From assembly GCF_030687835.1 (NCBI RefSeq), contig NZ_CP117449.1, positions 3,906,001 through 3,970,000 of the forward strand: a stretch of DNA of 64,000 nt, in the 5' to 3' direction. This DNA is from Pseudomonas hefeiensis (GTDB taxonomy: Bacteria; Pseudomonadota; Gammaproteobacteria; Pseudomonadales; Pseudomonadaceae). The notes below the pieces were generated by a model, which had not been told where the DNA came from, did not search any database, and saw only the letters and a list, made by a program, of their open reading frames with translations. Every line of letters begins with the position of its first letter. Positions within the stretch are counted from its first letter, which is position 1. The position numbers and the translations under genes were made by a program. Shown here piece after piece: positions 8,331 through 16,161 of this stretch.

Positions 8331-9281
8331 ATGCGAGTCAACAAGCGCTTCACCCTTCTGGCCGCGGCAGCAGCCCTGGTGGTCACGACCACGGTCCAGG
8401 CCGCCCCGGTGTACATCAATATCCTGACAGGGGGCACCAGTGGGGTTTATTACCCGATCGGGGTCGGGCTGTCGCAGATCTATAGCGTTGGCATCAAGGA
8501 CTCCAAGACCTCGGTGCAAGCCACCAAGGCCTCGGTGGAAAACCTCAACCTGCTGCAGGCCGGGCGCGGAGAGTTGGCCCTGGCCCTGGGCGACTCGGTG
8601 GCGGACGCCAAGAACGGTGTCGAAGATGCCGGTTTCAAGGCACCCCTGACCAAACTGCGGGCCATCGCCGGCGCCTACCCCAACTACATCCAGATCGTTG
8701 CCAGCCAGGAGTCGGGCATCAAGACCCTGGCCGACCTCAAGGGTAAATCCATCTCCGTGGGGGCAGCCAAATCCGGTACCGAGCTCAATGCGCGGGCCAT
8801 CCTCAAGGCAGCGGGGTTGAGCTACAAGGACATGAAGGTTCAGTACCTGCCGTTCGCCGAGTCGGTGGACCTGATCAAGAACCGTCAACTGGATGCTACG
8901 CTCCAGTCCTCGGGGCTTGGGATGGCGGCCATTCGTGACCTGGCCTCGACCATGGCGCTCAACTACGTGTCGATCCCGGCAGACGTGGTGGCGAAAATCG
9001 GCAACCCGGCCTACCAGAGCGCAAATATCCCGGCCAATACCTACGACGGCCAGGCCGAAGCCGTGCCGACCGTGGCCATCACCAACATCCTGGTCACCCA
9101 TTCGGATGTCTCCGATGAGGTGGCCTATCAGATGACCAAGCTGTTGTTCGATAACCTCACCCGCCTGGGCAACGCCCACTCGGCGGCCAAGGATATCAAG
9201 CTGGAAAATGCCGCGAAGAACCTGCCCATCCCTCTGCATCCCGGTGCCGAGCGCTACTACAAGGAAGTCGGCGCGCTGTAG
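8331..9281 (+). CDS. TAXI-family TRAP transporter solute-binding protein
   Basis: A 316-residue periplasmic protein. An N-terminal signal peptide (MRVNKRFTLLAAAAALVV, cut near residue 24-26) precedes a mature part opening with YINILTGGTSGVYYPIG, the hallmark of the TAXI group of TRAP binding proteins. It delivers a solute, often glutamate-like or another organic acid, to the membrane component encoded 80 bases downstream. The long ordered run of substrate-domain segments (SVGAAKSGTELNARAIL) is intact. ATG at 8331 follows GGAG. A candidate promoter precedes it (TTCGAC, 18 bases, CATAAA near 8300), weakly supported. Confidence 0.9.
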   Translation: MRVNKRFTLLAAAAALVVTTTVQAAPVYINILTGGTSGVYYPIGVGLSQIYSVGIKDSKTSVQATKASVENLNLLQAGRGELALALGDSVADAKNGVEDAGFKAPLTKLRAIAGAYPNYIQIVASQESGIKTLADLKGKSISVGAAKSGTELNARAILKAAGLSYKDMKVQYLPFAESVDLIKNRQLDATLQSSGLGMAAIRDLASTMALNYVSIPADVVAKIGNPAYQSANIPANTYDGQAEAVPTVAITNILVTHSDVSDEVAYQMTKLLFDNLTRLGNAHSAAKDIKLENAAKNLPIPLHPGAERYYKEVGAL

Positions 9282-9361
9282 ACCGACCCGGTGCAGCGGC
9301 GATGATCGCCGTTGCACCCTCCTGGTTCGCACCTTCGATGTAGACAAGAGGCTTTCAGTTA

Positions 9362-11389
9362 ATGAGTGAAATTCAGCACGGTCTTCCCTCCGACCCACGA
9401 GACTGGCCCAAGACGCTGTTCTACGTGGCCCTGCTGTTTTCTGTATTCCAGATCATCACCGCCGCCTTCGCCCCCATCTCCAGCCAGGTGCTGCGTGCCG
9501 TGCACGTGGGTTTCCTGTTGTGGGTGGTGTTCCTCAGTTATCCCGCCTATGGCGCAAGCCGACCCTGGCAACCCCTGGCATGGGTGTTGTCCCTGGCAGG
9601 CGTGGCCACGGCGGTGTATCAGTGGGTGTTTGAAGCCGACCTGATCCAGCGTTCCGGCGACCTGACGTCCACGGACCTCATCATCGGCATCGTTTTGATC
9701 GTGCTGGTGTTCGAAGCGGCCCGGCGGGTGATGGGGATTGCCCTGCCGCTGATTTGCGGGCTGTTCCTGGCGTATGGGCTGTTCGGTGAATACCTGCCAG
9801 GCGAGCTGGCCCATCGCGGCTACGGCTTCGATCAGATCGTCAATCAATTGTCCTTCGGCACCGAAGGCCTGTACGGCACGCCCACCTACGTATCGGCCAC
9901 CTACATTTTCCTGTTCATTCTGTTCGGTTCCTTTCTTGAAAAGGCCGGAATGATCAAGCTGTTCACCGATTTCGCCATGGGCCTGTTCGGCCACAAGCTC
10001 GGCGGCCCGGCCAAAGTGGCGGTTGCCTCCTCCGCCTTGATGGGCACCATTACCGGCTCGGGCATCGCCAACGTGGTGACCACCGGGCAATTCACCATCC
10101 CGCTGATGAAACGCTTCGGCTACAAGGCCGCGTTTGCCGGCGGCGTCGAAGCCACTTCGAGCATGGGCAGTCAATTGATGCCGCCGATCATGGGCGCCGT
10201 GGCGTTCATCATGGCCGAGACCATCAACGTGCCATTCGTTGAGATCGCCAAGGCGGCGTTGATTCCCGCGTGCCTGTACTTCGGCTCGGTGTTCTGGATG
10301 GTTCACCTGGAGGCCAAGCGCTCCAACCTCAAGGGCTTGCCCAAGGACCAATGCCCTAGCGCGATGGGCGCCGTCAAAGAGAACTGGTACCTGCTGATCC
10401 CGCTCGCCGTGCTGATCTACCTGCTGTTCTCCGGTCGCACGCCGCTCTTTTCCGGCATGGTCGGACTGGCACTCACCGCCATTGTGATCCTCGGTTCGGC
10501 GATCATTTTGCGGGTGTCGAGTTTTGCAATGCGCTGCGCTTTCTGGATCGCGCTGGGCATCTTGTGCGTGGGCTTTTTCCAGTTAGGCATCGGCGTCATA
10601 TTTGCGGTGATCGCGGTGTTGGTGGCGATCTGCTGGTTCATTAAGGGCGCACGGGAAACCCTGACGGTTTGCCTGCACGCACTGGTGGACGGCGCGCGGC
10701 ATGCGGTGCCGGTGGGGATTGCCTGCGCCCTGGTGGGGATCATCATCGGCGTGGTGTCGTTGACCGGTGTGGCGTCGACCTTCGCCGGCTACATCCTGGC
10801 CATCGGCAAGGAAAACCTGCTGCTGTCGCTGATCCTGACCATGCTCACCTGCCTGGTACTGGGCATGGGCATCCCGACCATTCCCAACTACATCATCACC
10901 AGTTCGATCGCCGCGCCCGCCCTGCTGGAGCTGGGCGTGCCGCTGATCGTTTCGCACATGTTCGTGTTCTATTTCGGCATCCTCGCCGACCTGACGCCAC
11001 CGGTAGCACTGGCCTGCTTCGCCGCCGCACCGATCGCCAGGGAAAAGGGGCTGAAAATCAGTTTCTGGGCGGTGCGCATCGCCCTTGCCGGTTTTGTCAT
11101 TCCATTCATGGCGGTCTATAACCCGGCGCTGATGCTCCAGGGCGACAGCCTATGGATGACCGCTTACATGCTGATCAAGACGATACTGGCGGTCGGGCTC
11201 TGGGGCATGGCGTCCACCGGCTTCCTGCAACAGAAAATGCCGATCTGGGAACGCCTGATGTGTTTTGCCGCCGGGGCTTTGCTGGTCGTGGCGCTGCCGC
11301 TGACCGATGAGATCGGCTTCGTGTTCGCCGGGCTGTTGATCTTGCAACATGTGTGGCGCTCACGACGCGCCGGACGGGCCTTGGCGTGA
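9362..11389 (+). CDS. TRAP transporter fused permease (4TM + 12TM)
   Basis: A 675-residue inner-membrane protein in which the small DctQ-like and large DctM-like subunits are one polypeptide, as is usual for TAXI systems. The first few helices span roughly residues 15-110; the large part begins around LIIGIVLIVLVFEAARRVMG and carries signature loops such as SSALMGTITGSGIANVVTTG and the second half-repeat GMGIPTIPNYIITS. It uses an ion gradient to import the solute captured by the preceding binding protein. Its stop overlaps the start region of the DUF1850 gene. Confidence 0.92.
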   Translation: MSEIQHGLPSDPRDWPKTLFYVALLFSVFQIITAAFAPISSQVLRAVHVGFLLWVVFLSYPAYGASRPWQPLAWVLSLAGVATAVYQWVFEADLIQRSGDLTSTDLIIGIVLIVLVFEAARRVMGIALPLICGLFLAYGLFGEYLPGELAHRGYGFDQIVNQLSFGTEGLYGTPTYVSATYIFLFILFGSFLEKAGMIKLFTDFAMGLFGHKLGGPAKVAVASSALMGTITGSGIANVVTTGQFTIPLMKRFGYKAAFAGGVEATSSMGSQLMPPIMGAVAFIMAETINVPFVEIAKAALIPACLYFGSVFWMVHLEAKRSNLKGLPKDQCPSAMGAVKENWYLLIPLAVLIYLLFSGRTPLFSGMVGLALTAIVILGSAIILRVSSFAMRCAFWIALGILCVGFFQLGIGVIFAVIAVLVAICWFIKGARETLTVCLHALVDGARHAVPVGIACALVGIIIGVVSLTGVASTFAGYILAIGKENLLLSLILTMLTCLVLGMGIPTIPNYIITSSIAAPALLELGVPLIVSHMFVFYFGILADLTPPVALACFAAAPIAREKGLKISFWAVRIALAGFVIPFMAVYNPALMLQGDSLWMTAYMLIKTILAVGLWGMASTGFLQQKMPIWERLMCFAAGALLVVALPLTDEIGFVFAGLLILQHVWRSRRAGRALA

Positions 11390-11766
11390 TCGGTTTGTGC
11401 CTGGGCCTGGCCGGTGCGGTCTGGGCCCGGCTTCCTGTCACTGATTTCACCCTGGCGTGGAATCACACCATCGAGAAAATCCGCTGGGAGGAAGATTACC
11501 GCGTGACCCAACCAGGGCTGGTCCTGGGCGAAGCCAGGGTCAAGGGCAACGGCGCCGGCATGGAAATTCCGGACGGTGCCCAGCTGAAAAATGGCAGTTG
11601 GCACTACCAGCGCCAATTGCCACCCCTGCAACCGCTGAAACTGGGGCGTACACCCGAGGCGGGGGATTACCAGTTGTGCTTCGACGGGGCTTGCCAGCCG
11701 ATGAGCCATTGGCTCGGGCCGCCCAAGGCCAGTCAGCCAACGGTGGAGTTGTGGAGTTGCGGATAA
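11353..11766 (+). CDS. DUF1850 family protein of the TAXI-TRAP operon
   Basis: A 137-residue protein with an N-terminal hydrophobic segment (VIGLCLGLAGAVWA) after two arginines, so membrane-anchored or exported, and a short beta-rich domain containing WNHTIEKIRWEEDYRV, which fits DUF1850. Members of this family are repeatedly found after TAXI-TRAP permeases but their role is not established; a function in transporter assembly or solute handling is inference. The GTG at 11353 overlaps the permease gene by 37 bases and keeps the arginines of a signal-like start; a GTG at 11386 giving a GTGA overlap is the alternative. Confidence 0.75.
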   Translation: MALTTRRTGLGVIGLCLGLAGAVWARLPVTDFTLAWNHTIEKIRWEEDYRVTQPGLVLGEARVKGNGAGMEIPDGAQLKNGSWHYQRQLPPLQPLKLGRTPEAGDYQLCFDGACQPMSHWLGPPKASQPTVELWSCG

Positions 11767-11793
11767 CGATGTCCCCTGGTCCCAACAGCACTC

Positions 11794-11855
11794 TGTGGCG
11801 AGGGGATTTATTGTGGGAGCAAGGCTTGCCCCCACAACCGATCCCCTCGCCACAA
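11794..11855. repeat. Hybrid REP: one family nested inside another
   Basis: Outer arms TGTGGCGAGGGGAT...ATCCCCTCGCCACA belong to the first REP family, but their centre is replaced by TTGTGGGAGCAAGGCTTGCC and CCCACAA of the second family. It lies between the convergent DUF1850 and SMP-30 genes, where it could act as a transcript end for both. Confidence 0.8.
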
Positions 11856-11883
11856 TGACACTCAGGGTCTGAAGGTCAGTTAC

Positions 11884-12975
11884 TCAGGCAAACGTTGCCC
11901 CACGGGTATTCACGAACAGTGCATACAACGAGTGGCTGCCGGCCATGAACAGCCGATTACCCTCTCGTCCGCCAAAGCAGACGTTAGGGCAGCGCTCCGG
12001 CAGGGAGATGTGTCCGATAGCCTTGCCTTCGGGGTTGAACACCCGCACACCGTCGAGCTTTTCCAGGTCGGCCTTGGGATCGCCATTACCGCCCCAACCA
12101 CACCAGAGGTTGCCACTCTCGTCGCACTTGAGCCCATCGATGGCCGCGTAATCCAGGCCTTCGATGTGCTTGCGCCGCTCGCCCAGGGTGCCATCGTCCT
12201 TGACCGTGATCGCCCACACCAGGCGGTTCGGCTTGGCCCGGCCTTCGACCACGTAGAGGATCTTCTCGTCCGGGGAAAAGCACAGACCATTGGGCCCGGC
12301 CATGTCGTCGATCACCCGGGTGACCTTGCCGCTTTCACCGTCGATGCGATACACCGCGTGGGGCTGGGCAGGTGCGACTTTGTGCCCTTCGTAGTTGTTG
12401 CCGGTCTGGAACGGTGGATCGGTGAACCAGACAGAACCGTCGCGCTTGCACACGATGTCATTGGGCGAGTTGAAAGGCTTGCCCTCGAAACTGTCCGCCA
12501 GCACGGTGATGGTACCGTTGTGCTCGGTGCGGGTGACGCGCCGGCCTTCAGTCGACGTGGTGGAGCCTTCGCATACCAGCAATCGCCCTTGGCGGTCGCG
12601 ACACAGGCCGTTGGAAAAGTTGGAGTTCTCGCGGTAAACCGACAGGCTGTCGGTGACTTCATCCCAGCGCATGATGCGGTTGTTGGGAATGTCACTGACC
12701 AGCAAATAACGACCGTCGCCCACCCACACCGGCCCTTCCGCCCAGCGCAGGCCGGTGGCGAGCTTTTCAACACTGGCGTTGAACAGCCGCAGGTCCATGA
12801 AGCTGGGGTCGAGGATCTTGATCAGCGGGTCTGGGTAGCGCTGGCTCAAGGGCTCTGCCTGAGTCAGCCCAGGCAGGTTGCCCAGGGTTGCGGCGGCGGC
12901 CGAAACCACCAAAGATTTTTTCAGGAATACCCGGCGGCCCTGATGGGCGGCCGTTGCAGGTTGCGAAGCATCCAT
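11884..12975 (-). CDS. SMP-30/gluconolactonase family protein, Tat-exported
   Basis: A 363-residue protein with a Tat signal: twin arginines 14-15 in RRVFLKK followed by a hydrophobic stretch and AEP near residue 41, so the folded enzyme should reach the periplasm. The body is a six-bladed SMP-30/LRE-like propeller, with FSNGLCRDRQGRLLVCEG, FNSPNDIVCKRDGSVWFTDP and GPNGLCFSPDEKILYVVE as characteristic metal-site blades. The family hydrolyses lactones such as gluconolactone. GGAG lies 8 bases before the ATG. It converges on the TAXI-TRAP operon, so the lactone product could be what that transporter imports; that link is inference. Confidence 0.85.
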   Translation of the reverse strand: MDASQPATAAHQGRRVFLKKSLVVSAAAATLGNLPGLTQAEPLSQRYPDPLIKILDPSFMDLRLFNASVEKLATGLRWAEGPVWVGDGRYLLVSDIPNNRIMRWDEVTDSLSVYRENSNFSNGLCRDRQGRLLVCEGSTTSTEGRRVTRTEHNGTITVLADSFEGKPFNSPNDIVCKRDGSVWFTDPPFQTGNNYEGHKVAPAQPHAVYRIDGESGKVTRVIDDMAGPNGLCFSPDEKILYVVEGRAKPNRLVWAITVKDDGTLGERRKHIEGLDYAAIDGLKCDESGNLWCGWGGNGDPKADLEKLDGVRVFNPEGKAIGHISLPERCPNVCFGGREGNRLFMAGSHSLYALFVNTRGATFA

Positions 12976-13073
12976 CGTGCGTCTCCGTTAATTATTATTT
13001 GGACGGCGACGACAGTTTTACTCCGTGATAGGACATCGTACAAGTATGCTCCCTACCCTGCGCAAGAAAAAAT

Positions 13074-14204
13074 TCAGTCGGCGTGGAGCGGGATCCGTAC
13101 GGTGAAAGTGGTGCCCGATCTTGCCTTCGAATGCACCTCGATAGTGCCCTTATGGGCGGATACGATGGCTGACGCGATGTGCAGGCCCAGCCCGAGCCCG
13201 GCCGCAGAGCCATACTGCATGTCGCCGCTGCGCAATTGCCGGACCATGGGATTGAAGATGCTGGCAATGGCGTCTTTCTCGATAGGCTTGCCCTGGTTGT
13301 TGATCGCGATGACTGCCGTATCCTCTTCGGTGCTCAATGAAACGGTAATCGGCGCACCCTCGCTGCCATGCTGGACGGCATTACCGATCAGGTTGGCGAA
13401 CACCTGCTCCATGCGCGCCTGGTCAAACTGGCCCTCCAGGGCACCAGTCGTTTCAAAGATGATTTTGCTTTCCGGATGATAGGCCCGCGCCTCCTCCACC
13501 ATGCCCTCGCAGGCCGCCACCAGGTCACCGTTGAAGCGCTGCACCGGAATGCCCGCCCCCAATTGGGTACGGGTGAAGTCCAACAGATCGCCAACAATCT
13601 TGTTGGCCCGTTTGACACTGGTGTAGATGCGCGAAGAGATCTTGGTGGCTTTGGCGGGCAGGTCGCCTGCCCGCAGCAGCACTTCGGAACTCAGCAGGAT
13701 CGCGCCCAGGGGGCTTCGCAGGTCATGTCCCAGAATCCCGAGAAAGATATTGCGGCCCGCATCGACGGCGCCTGAATAACTGACCACGGACTCCGCCAGG
13801 GCCTGGTCTACGGCTTCGTTGAAACGGATCACGTCGGACACCACTTGCTCGTGGTCCAGTTGGGTCTGCGGCATCCAGAGCATCAGCACACTGGTGCGCA
13901 GCGCCCGGTATTCCGAAACCATCTGCTCTACCGTAAACCCCGAGGACTGGCGAATGACCGCATGGGTTTCGGCTGCGGTTTCAGCCTCTGCCGCCGGCGC
14001 ATCGCCCTGGGACTTGGCGATCTGTTCCTTGACCGTCTGCGAAGTACGCAGGTCAGCGGCGATGGTGCGCAGCATCTGCTCGGCGTGATCGCGCAAAGCC
14101 ACCGAATCCATGCCATGGGACGCGGGCGTGATGGTTTTGGCGAAGTCTTCCCACGCCTGAAGAATAGGCTCGATATTGTCGAGAATGAAATCAGCCAGGC
14201 GCAT
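13074..14204 (-). CDS. Sensor histidine kinase with RsbRD-like N-terminus
   Basis: A 376-residue cytosolic histidine kinase without membrane helices. Residues 1-145 form a helical domain resembling the RsbRD N-terminal domain. The phosphorylated histidine is His160 in GHDLRSPLG, the N box is 270-279 (NLIGNAVQHG), and the G box is GLGLGLHIA. All catalytic boxes are intact. No response regulator gene is adjacent, so it is an orphan kinase; similar kinases signal to regulators encoded elsewhere, often in general stress pathways. It ends about 100 bases from the SMP-30 gene start and is transcribed in the same direction, but shows no overlap to suggest an operon. Confidence 0.85.
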   Translation of the reverse strand: MRLADFILDNIEPILQAWEDFAKTITPASHGMDSVALRDHAEQMLRTIAADLRTSQTVKEQIAKSQGDAPAAEAETAAETHAVIRQSSGFTVEQMVSEYRALRTSVLMLWMPQTQLDHEQVVSDVIRFNEAVDQALAESVVSYSGAVDAGRNIFLGILGHDLRSPLGAILLSSEVLLRAGDLPAKATKISSRIYTSVKRANKIVGDLLDFTRTQLGAGIPVQRFNGDLVAACEGMVEEARAYHPESKIIFETTGALEGQFDQARMEQVFANLIGNAVQHGSEGAPITVSLSTEEDTAVIAINNQGKPIEKDAIASIFNPMVRQLRSGDMQYGSAAGLGLGLHIASAIVSAHKGTIEVHSKARSGTTFTVRIPLHAD

Positions 14205-14387
14205 GGGTTGCTCCGCAGAAGGGGTAGATCAAGGGCGGCGTGAAAACAACCCAACGATCAGGTTGTTTTACAGCAAACCGGCGAACAATGTGCGTGGACC
14301 GCCAAAGGATCGCGGTGAACCGGTAAAAAGCTTTCCAGAGGCGAAGCTTGTGTCTTGCATGCCTATGGGGTAAAAATCCAAGCCTAG

Positions 14388-14398
14388 TTGTACGACAA
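14388..14398. promoter_or_regulatory. GntR/FadR-type operator-like site
   Basis: TTGTACGACAA matches the TNGTNNNACNA consensus of FadR-subfamily GntR regulators. It lies 65 bases before the DMT transporter start. No GntR gene is nearby, so the cognate regulator, if any, is encoded elsewhere. Confidence 0.35.
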
Positions 14399-14463
14399 CC
14401 TATAACTACAATAGCCGTTCCGAAGCGTCTTGCTTTGGCGGCCTGCCTTTGAGACGCCCTGCC

Positions 14464-15435
14464 ATGACCCGCTCCACGGCTACACCTGACACCCCCACTC
14501 CGTTACCTCGGCACCTCGCCGTGCTGGTTCTGCTGTGCATGGGATGCGCCTTCGCCGGCAACCATGTCGCCGCCAGGGCGGCATTTGATGACGGTGCCGG
14601 GGTCTTGCTGGCGATCCTGCTACGCTCGGGCGGCACCCTGCTGGTGCTGGCCGCAATGGTGCTCTGGCAACGCCAGAACCTGCGCCTGCCACCAGGGGTC
14701 TGGCGCTGGCAATTAGTCCTGGGGCTGTTGATTGCCGCCCAGAGTCTGTGCCTGTATTCCGCGGTGGCGCGGGTCCCGGTCGCCCTGGCGCTGTTGGTGG
14801 GCAATGTCTTTCCGATCCTGCTGGCGTTGCTGACCTGGGCACTCGGCGGGCCACGCCCGACCGCACGCACTGCCGCGTTGATGGGCATGATTCTGGTGGG
14901 TCTGGTGTTCGTGCTGGAAGTCCCGGCCCGGCTGTCGTCGCAAGAGAGCGTCGGCCCGCAATGGTTGCTGGGTGTGGGTCTGGCCTTCGGTGCTGCCTGT
15001 GTTTTCGCCTGTGCGCTATGGATCACCGACCACAAATTGTCCCGGGTGCGCGGTTCGGTCCGCAGCCTGCTGACCATTTTCATCGTGTTCAGCAGCGTCA
15101 ACCTCGCCGGCCTGACCGGCGCCCTTCCCGGTGGCTTCGACCTGCCGGCCAGCAGCACCGGCTGGTTTGCCCTGGCGACCCTGGTGGTGCTTTATGGCAC
15201 CGGGTTTATCGTGCTGTTCATTTCAGTGCCTCGCCTGGACATGCCGCGCAACGCCCCGGTGATGAACATCGAACCGCTGGCGACCCTGCTGATCGGCTGG
15301 CTGGTGCTTGACCAGATGCTCAACCCGGGCCAAGTGGTGGGTGGCGCGATTGTGGTCACCGGCATTGTGTTGCTGACTTATCGCAAGGTCGAACGCATCA
15401 AGTCGCCGGTTGCCGACGCCGCTGGACGCAACTGA
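14464..15435 (+). CDS. DMT superfamily transporter (EamA domains)
   Basis: A 323-residue inner-membrane protein with ten predicted hydrophobic helices arranged as two EamA repeats, starting with HLAVLVLLCMGCAFAGNHVAARAAF and ending with MNIEPLATLLIGWLVLDQML, the typical tenth-helix region. Family members export amino acids, nucleobases or other metabolites; the substrate here is not evident. The ATG at 14464 is used rather than an upstream TTG. It is divergent from the histidine kinase gene across about 260 bases that hold a GntR-type operator-like sequence. Confidence 0.85.
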   Translation: MTRSTATPDTPTPLPRHLAVLVLLCMGCAFAGNHVAARAAFDDGAGVLLAILLRSGGTLLVLAAMVLWQRQNLRLPPGVWRWQLVLGLLIAAQSLCLYSAVARVPVALALLVGNVFPILLALLTWALGGPRPTARTAALMGMILVGLVFVLEVPARLSSQESVGPQWLLGVGLAFGAACVFACALWITDHKLSRVRGSVRSLLTIFIVFSSVNLAGLTGALPGGFDLPASSTGWFALATLVVLYGTGFIVLFISVPRLDMPRNAPVMNIEPLATLLIGWLVLDQMLNPGQVVGGAIVVTGIVLLTYRKVERIKSPVADAAGRN

Positions 15436-15461
15436 ACTGACACACCAGCATCCATCCCCGC

Positions 15462-15490
15462 TGTGTGGGAGCAAAAGCTGCTCCCACACA
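15462..15490. terminator. Strong hairpin between convergent genes
   Basis: TGTGTGGGAGCA and its exact complement form a 12-bp stem with a 5-base loop. It is related in sequence to the TGTGGGAGC REP family but reduced to one hairpin, and it sits between the converging DMT and propeller genes. Confidence 0.6.
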
Positions 15491-15494
15491 CTCT

Positions 15495-16127
15495 TCAGGC
15501 AGGCCGACGAACCGCCCTCACCTTCGCACTGCCGCCACCGCCGCAAAAGAACCGGTCGGCGCCGTCTGACTCAAGCCCCGACACGCCAATCCCCGGCGGC
15601 ATGGTCACGCTTTCCAGCACTTGCGCGGTTTGAGGGTCGATGCGGCGCAGGTCGCTTTCATCGTTTTCCCAAGTGCCGTGCCAGAGTTCGCCGTCGACCC
15701 AGGTCACGCCCGTGACGAAGCGGTTGGATTCGAGGGTGCGCAGGATCTGGCCACTGGAGGGATCGATCTGGAGGATTTTGCGCGCCTTGTACTGGCCGAC
15801 CCAGAGTGATCCTTCGGCCCAGGCCAGTCCTGAATCATCACCGCTATTGGGCGCCGCAATGCTCGCCAGTACCTGGCCAGTGCGCGGGTCGATCTTGCGA
15901 ATGGTGTCGCCCGCGATCTGGAACAGGTGCTCACCGTCAAAAGCCGTTCCGGCGTCTGCCGGGACGTCCAGCGAACGCAACGTCTGGCCGCTGGCGGGAT
16001 CGAGTGCGTGCAGCTTGTCGCCTGAAGCAAACCAGACGAGCTCGCCGTCGTGACTGACACCGTGAACGCAATCGACGTCGGGAAAAGGGCCGTATTCACG
16101 CAGGATCTGGGCATCTGAACGTTTCAT
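15495..16127 (-). CDS. Cytoplasmic beta-propeller protein (YncE/Vgb-like)
   Basis: A 210-residue protein made of about five repeats of roughly 40 residues, each with a pattern like LHALDPASGQTLRSL, IRKIDPRTGQVLASI, ILQIDPSSGQILRTL and LRRIDPQTAQVLESV. This resembles the PQQ-like/glutaminyl cyclotransferase and streptogramin-lyase-like propellers. No signal peptide is present, so it should be cytosolic. The end carries a glycine-rich segment (FCGGGGS). ATG at 16127 has GAGG at 8 bases; an alternative ATG at 16160 lies one base after the stop of the upstream regulator gene, so the two are almost certainly cotranscribed. Its enzymatic or binding role is unknown. Confidence 0.65.
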   Translation of the reverse strand: MKRSDAQILREYGPFPDVDCVHGVSHDGELVWFASGDKLHALDPASGQTLRSLDVPADAGTAFDGEHLFQIAGDTIRKIDPRTGQVLASIAAPNSGDDSGLAWAEGSLWVGQYKARKILQIDPSSGQILRTLESNRFVTGVTWVDGELWHGTWENDESDLRRIDPQTAQVLESVTMPPGIGVSGLESDGADRFFCGGGGSAKVRAVRRPA

Positions 16128-16161
16128 CTCGCGAGCCTCATCGTTGGGGTGTGACTGCATC

